Shown here: positions 60,745 through 64,000 of the stretch, one piece after another
How positions within the stretch are numbered: the stretch's first letter is position 1
Layout: each line of letters opens with the position of its first letter
Source of the DNA: Methanomassiliicoccus sp.
Lineage (GTDB): Archaea > Thermoplasmatota > Thermoplasmata > Methanomassiliicoccales > Methanomassiliicoccaceae
Length of the DNA: 64,000 nt
Assembly: GCA_012719175.1 (NCBI GenBank)
Contig: JAAYAX010000014.1
Coordinates: 62,001-126,000 of the forward strand
Direction of reading: 5' to 3'
Translations under genes and position numbers: made by a program
Notes under the pieces: generated by a model
What the model was told of the DNA's origin: nothing
The model's input: only the letters and a program-made list of their open reading frames with translations
Databases searched by the model: none

Positions 60745-61114
60745 CGGCATCATCCCTCTGGACCATCATGGCGAACGCGATGGCCTGCTCCTGGCCGTGG
60801 GAGATACTTAATAATATTTGGAAATTGCCAGCATGCTCACTGGAAATGAGAGCACGGGGCGCTCCCTGGTCATCACCTCTTACATCGATGTCCCGGAAAA
60901 AAATATTGCACCCCGGTCTTGCCGACCTCACTGCCTTGATTATCGCCTCCTTCGCGGCAAAGCGGCCCGCCAGTGCAGGGGCGGGTTCCTTTCGCCGGAA
61001 GATCTCCGCGGCCTCCTCATCGCTCAGGAAGTAAGACACCACTTCACTGTCCGGTCGCAGCCCCCGGAACCTGGAAACCTCCACGATATCCACCCCGATC
61101 CCCAGGACGTTCAC
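60692..61114 (-). CDS. acpS: Holo-[acyl-carrier-protein] synthase (AcpS-type)
   Basis: A 140-residue 4'-phosphopantetheinyl transferase. GIGVDIVEVSRF at the start and PALAGRFAAKEAIIKAV near residue 48 are the two diagnostic motifs. SISHGQEQAIAFAM is the third. The GTG start has GGAGG nine bases upstream. It should charge the ACP whose gene overlaps its 3' end. The last about 20 residues (ERRPNQDFESDLPRGA) extend beyond the family core and arise from the overlap. Confidence 0.93.
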   Translation of the reverse strand: MNVLGIGVDIVEVSRFRGLRPDSEVVSYFLSDEEAAEIFRRKEPAPALAGRFAAKEAIIKAVRSARPGCNIFFRDIDVRGDDQGAPRALISSEHAGNFQILLSISHGQEQAIAFAMMVQRDDADERRPNQDFESDLPRGA

Positions 61115-61164
61115 GGTACCCTGCCTCCATCTAACACACGGTCGTGCATTCCCTCCTCCCAGGC

Positions 61165-62076
61165 CTACAGCTTCCTGATGGTGGGGCGGGCGGGATTGCC
61201 GGCCACGAACGTCCCGGCCTCCACGTCCCGGACCACCACCGAGCCCAGTGCCACCTTGGCGTCGTCCCCGATGCTAACGCCGGTGTTGATGGTGCATGAT
61301 GGAGCCAGCCAGCAACGGTCCCCTATCTTAACGCTGCCCGCGATCTGGGTATGGGCGATTATCAGGCAGTCCTCCCCCACCTGCACGTTATGGGCGATGT
61401 GCACCAGGTTATCGATCTTGGTCCCGCGACCGATGGCGGTATCGACCAGGGCGCCCCGGGCGATGCAGGTGTTGCTGCCTATCTCCACATCATCCCCTAT
61501 GGTCACCCCTCCGATCTGAGGGAACTTCTCCACCCTCCCCTCGGGACCACGATTATAGCCGAAACCGTCGGTCCCTATGACCGCACCGGCGTGGACGGTG
61601 ACGCCACGCCCGATCCGGACATGGTCGTAGACGGTCACTGACCCCAGCAGTTGGCTTCCTTCACCTATGATCACGTCGTTACCGATGGTGCAGAAGGGGC
61701 CAACGTAAGCGTCGAGGGATATGCTGGTGTTGTCACCGATCACAGCGGTCCTGTGCACCCCTGCAGGTCTCTTCTTGACGAAGTACCTCTGCAGGACGCG
61801 GGAGAATGCCAGCCGGGGATCATCGACCAGTATCAGGGTTCTGTCCTCCCGGTGCCGCCACACATCCTCATGCTCCTTCAGTGTTATGACGATGCCAGCC
61901 TTGGTCTGACAGAGCAGCGATCTTCCCCTGTCCCCTTGCTTATTGCAGAACGTTATGGAGAGATGGTCTGCGGCATCGATAGGGAGCGCTCTCTCCACGA
62001 CCGGTTCCCTACCTCCCACGACCTTGTGCTCACATCCGAGCGCATCCAGAATTTCCTTAAGTGCGAGTTGGGGCAT
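61165..62076 (-). CDS. LpxD-like N-acyltransferase (left-handed beta-helix)
   Basis: About 303 residues. An N-terminal uridine-binding-like domain (residues 1-95) leads into about ten hexapeptide repeats. The segments [50 protein letters not shown] and [11 protein letters not shown] match LpxD (UDP-3-O-acylglucosamine N-acyltransferase), including the catalytic His in the IAHNV motif. LpxD uses acyl-ACP as donor, and an ACP with its AcpS lies just downstream. Lipid A is not made by archaea, so it probably acylates another amino-sugar nucleotide. ATG 62076 is chosen by homology; a GTG at 62106 is possible. Confidence 0.85.
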   Translation of the reverse strand: MPQLALKEILDALGCEHKVVGGREPVVERALPIDAADHLSITFCNKQGDRGRSLLCQTKAGIVITLKEHEDVWRHREDRTLILVDDPRLAFSRVLQRYFVKKRPAGVHRTAVIGDNTSISLDAYVGPFCTIGNDVIIGEGSQLLGSVTVYDHVRIGRGVTVHAGAVIGTDGFGYNRGPEGRVEKFPQIGGVTIGDDVEIGSNTCIARGALVDTAIGRGTKIDNLVHIAHNVQVGEDCLIIAHTQIAGSVKIGDRCWLAPSCTINTGVSIGDDAKVALGSVVVRDVEAGTFVAGNPARPTIRKL

Positions 62077-62151
62077 GATATCAGGCCTTCGGGGCTCGGC
62101 ATCCACGGACCTAGCTCACTGGATGAGGCCCAGGATAAGAACTCCCCTCGT

Positions 62152-62163
62152 TTCATAAAGTCT
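62152..62163 (-). promoter_or_regulatory. Possible internal promoter before the LpxD-like gene
   Basis: The minus strand reads CTTTATGAAACG in the 117-base gap between the glycosyltransferase and LpxD-like genes, a weak TATA-like element about 75-85 bases before the chosen start. Confidence 0.3.
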
Positions 62164-62193
62164 TCGCCGCGAGTGCTGGAGATCGGGGCCGTC

Positions 62194-63327
62194 CTAGGGA
62201 GCCGAACGCCGCTGGGATGACAGTAATCGTTCGTAAGCCCGCAGCAGCCTCTGGCCCATGACTCCCCAGTTGTACTCCCTCTCCGCGGCCGCGCGGCCCT
62301 TGCGTCCCATGTCCATCCTCGCGTTATGATCCCTCAGTACCTCTATGGCCGCCCTGAAGTTGTCCTCGCTCCAGTCGAAGGTCATGCCGCATCCGTTGGC
62401 CTCCACGATGTCCCCGGTGAGGGTCCCTCGGGATGCCAGAACGGGGAGGCCGAACGCCATCCCCTCCCCCATCTTGTTGGCAATACCAGTGCGGTAGTTC
62501 TCATTGGCAGGATCGGCCAGTATCAGCACCACGTCGGCCTTCGTGTACTCCTCGAGAAGTTCAGTGAACGGAAGGTACCCCAGGTATTCCACGTTCGGGA
62601 ACATCTCAGAAGCTCTCTCCACTGCACCCTTCAGGCGACCGGAGCCGGCGATCCTGAGGATGCAACCAGGTATCTTGGAGGCGGCGTCCATGCTCTCCTC
62701 AAGGTAGCGCATGGGTTCGAAGGTGACGGGGTTGAAGAGCACGATGGGGCCTTGATCCTCATGTACCCTCATCTTCGAGAGAGGAGGTAGCTCGATGACG
62801 TTCATGACCACCAGGACATCCTCCTGAGAGTGCTTCCGGAGCCCCTCCGCCATGACCTCGTTTATGGTGACCACCAGGTCGGCCTTGGGGACCAGCATGT
62901 CCTCGAACCTCTGCACCGCCCGGGAGACCGTTCTTGGCACGTCGAGGGCTATCATCTCCGCATAACGCTCATGGGCATCGAACACCAGGGGAACTCTTCT
63001 GAGGCGGGAGATCAGCAGGCCGATAGGCAAGGTATCCAGGTCGTGGGCGTGTATCACATCAGGCTTGCTACGCCTCGCCTCCCCGAGAGCACGCAGCAAG
63101 AATAAGGGATAGTTCAGGGCCAGGGCGATCTGCCCTCCTACCTTTCGAGTGCGGAGCCGATGGACATGGACCCCTTCCATGTCCTCCCGGAGGGGGCGGG
63201 CCCAGGTGCGGTCCCATGCTGCCACCACCATGTCATAACCGCCCTGAAGAAGGGCCCTGGCCTCCTTGTGGACCCGGGGATCGGGCCGGTACTCATTGGT
63301 GACCAGCATTAGCACGGAGCGGCCCAT
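62194..63327 (-). CDS. Glycosyltransferase family 4
   Basis: About 377 residues with GT-B fold. N-domain has TNEYRPDPRVHKEARALLQGGYDMVVAAWDR and HAHDLDTLPIGLL. C-domain has RIAGSGRLKGAVE, VEYLGYLPFTELLEEYTKADVVL and GIANKMGEGMAFGLPVLAS (donor site with Glu). It should transfer a sugar from a nucleotide donor onto a glycan or lipid acceptor on the cytosolic face. GGAGGG lies four bases before ATG 63327; a TTG five codons earlier overlaps the Gfo/Idh stop. Confidence 0.92.
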   Translation of the reverse strand: MGRSVLMLVTNEYRPDPRVHKEARALLQGGYDMVVAAWDRTWARPLREDMEGVHVHRLRTRKVGGQIALALNYPLFLLRALGEARRSKPDVIHAHDLDTLPIGLLISRLRRVPLVFDAHERYAEMIALDVPRTVSRAVQRFEDMLVPKADLVVTINEVMAEGLRKHSQEDVLVVMNVIELPPLSKMRVHEDQGPIVLFNPVTFEPMRYLEESMDAASKIPGCILRIAGSGRLKGAVERASEMFPNVEYLGYLPFTELLEEYTKADVVLILADPANENYRTGIANKMGEGMAFGLPVLASRGTLTGDIVEANGCGMTFDWSEDNFRAAIEVLRDHNARMDMGRKGRAAAEREYNWGVMGQRLLRAYERLLSSQRRSAP

Positions 63328-63338
63328 TTTCCCTCCGC

Positions 63339-64000
63339 TCAAACGTTCGTGGCGACTGTCCTGCCCTCACGTAGGGCTTCCAGACTCTTCTCCAGCATCA
63401 CCACGGTCTTCACCCCGATCACTCCGGAGTTTCTCGTCTCCGCGAAGGGGTCCCCAATCGACTGCAGGAAGTGCACCAGCTCCGTCCGGATGGTATTGTT
63501 TCGCTCGATGCCCAGCTTGTACGTGTACCCGCTCTCGTAGATGGTGACGTCCTGGGCCACGGCATCGATGAGGGCGGAGCGGTTCTCCCCGATTATCTCT
63601 ATCTGCCGGACCTTGCGTGGAGCGAGCCAGTTGAGGGTGGCGTGAGCGATAACCCCCGAAGGCATCTCACATGATATGTACGCCGCTTCCTCCAGCCCCT
63701 TTCGTCGATAGGGTCTTCCAGTGCAGGTTATCTTCTCTGGCCAGTCATCGAAGATGAAGTTGACCATGTCAAAGAAGTGGGGCGCGAGGTCAACTATCAC
63801 ATCCCGGTCCGCGAAGGGCTGCTCCAGGTTCATCCATACAAAGTTCATGAGGTATGGCCTTCCGAAAAACTTCTGGGATATCAGTCTCCGCATCTCCAGC
63901 AAGGCGTTGTTGAAGCGGTAGATATGGCCGACCGACAGGGTCAAGTTAGATTCGCTGGCAAGGTCCACAAGTGCCTGTCCCTCCTGGGACGATAGGGTGA
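63339..64000 (-). CDS. Gfo/Idh/MocA-family oxidoreductase, partial (5' end beyond window)
   Basis: The frame stays open to base 64000, so the N-terminal Rossmann domain is missing. The 220 visible residues hold VGHIYRFNNALLEMRRLI, the catalytic-His helix VIVDLAPHFFDMVNFIF (DxxxHxxD), SGVIAHATLNW and the C-terminal EKSLEALREGRTV. Such NAD(P)-dependent enzymes oxidise or dehydrate sugar nucleotides, for example to 3-keto-sugars that are then aminated. It is the first visible gene of the acyl/glycan array. Confidence 0.88.
   Translation of the reverse strand, partial: TLSSQEGQALVDLASESNLTLSVGHIYRFNNALLEMRRLISQKFFGRPYLMNFVWMNLEQPFADRDVIVDLAPHFFDMVNFIFDDWPEKITCTGRPYRRKGLEEAAYISCEMPSGVIAHATLNWLAPRKVRQIEIIGENRSALIDAVAQDVTIYESGYTYKLGIERNNTIRTELVHFLQSIGDPFAETRNSGVIGVKTVVMLEKSLEALREGRTVATNV

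Noticed and set aside
1-64000. Pyrrolysine (TAG readthrough) genes
   Set aside because: Several genes end in TAG (14049, 16189, 30402, 34729, 39819) without obvious conserved extension, and no pyl gene or methylamine methyltransferase is in the window.
1-64000. CRISPR arrays, rRNA, SRP RNA, RNase P RNA
   Set aside because: No regularly spaced repeats and no conserved rRNA or SRP/RNase P core sequences were seen in the intergenic regions.

Overview
The window is archaeal chromosomal DNA. Archaeal-type genes include fibrillarin, Nop5, aIF5A, uS15, Kae1, an LSm protein, a RecJ/GAN-like nuclease and an SMC-ScpA-ScpB set. Genes are GC-rich and dense, promoters are TATA-like, and many genes overlap by ATGA or TGATG. 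An MsvR-like regulator (ArsR helix-turn-helix plus V4R domain, a family described from methanogens) together with the overall gene content suggests a methanogen-related Thermoplasmatota/Methanomassiliicoccales-like organism. That placement is inference; no methanogenesis gene is present here.

Layout. 1-4.4 kb: end of an MFS transporter, a secreted beta-propeller protein, a paired SMR exporter, a decayed IS110 fragment, a small membrane protein and tRNA-Leu(CAG). 4.5-11 kb: a polyphosphate operon made of ppk1, a CHAD-phosphoesterase-HD fusion and a Ppx/GppA-HD protein, followed by a stand-alone LigD-type 3'-phosphoesterase. 11-16 kb: GlmM and GlmU-like enzymes for UDP-amino sugars, facing an IMPase/NAD kinase/JAMM operon. 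16-23 kb: small unknown proteins, a winged-helix protein, fibrillarin, Nudix, uS15, RecJ-like, Kae1, a redoxin, tRNA-Val(GAC) and a probably acquired immunity-family gene. 23-34 kb: a DUF362 ferredoxin-like gene broken by an in-frame TGA, a CDGSH protein, a secreted glycosidase-like protein, an MDR/PTPS pair, aguB-aguA and thiM-thiE. 34-42 kb: a radical SAM/SPASM protein, MsvR divergent from mtnA-aldolase, Nop5, aIF5A with an agmatinase homologue that has lost two metal-ligand Asp residues, a second GlmM and a DUF47 protein. 42-55 kb: an ABC importer with two ATPases and a fused permease, a sugar nucleotidyltransferase, LSm, a CPA2 antiporter, a CxxC-x17-CxxC mini-protein and the SMC operon.

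55-64 kb holds the most unusual part. A long minus-strand array encodes a Gfo/Idh oxidoreductase (cut by the window edge), a GT4 glycosyltransferase, an LpxD-like N-acyltransferase, AcpS, an acyl carrier protein, an AMP-dependent acyl ligase, LuxE-like and LuxC-like acyl activation/reduction proteins and an SDR. Acyl carrier protein, its own phosphopantetheinyl transferase and an LpxD-like enzyme together are a bacterial-type acyl module that archaea normally lack. It probably makes an acylated amino-sugar glycan or glycolipid for the cell surface, with UDP-GlcNAc precursors supplied by the GlmM/GlmU enzymes encoded elsewhere in the window.

Many starts are GTG or TTG chosen by Shine-Dalgarno spacing or coupling, so several N-termini are best guesses. 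No CRISPR array, rRNA, replication origin or intact insertion sequence was seen.
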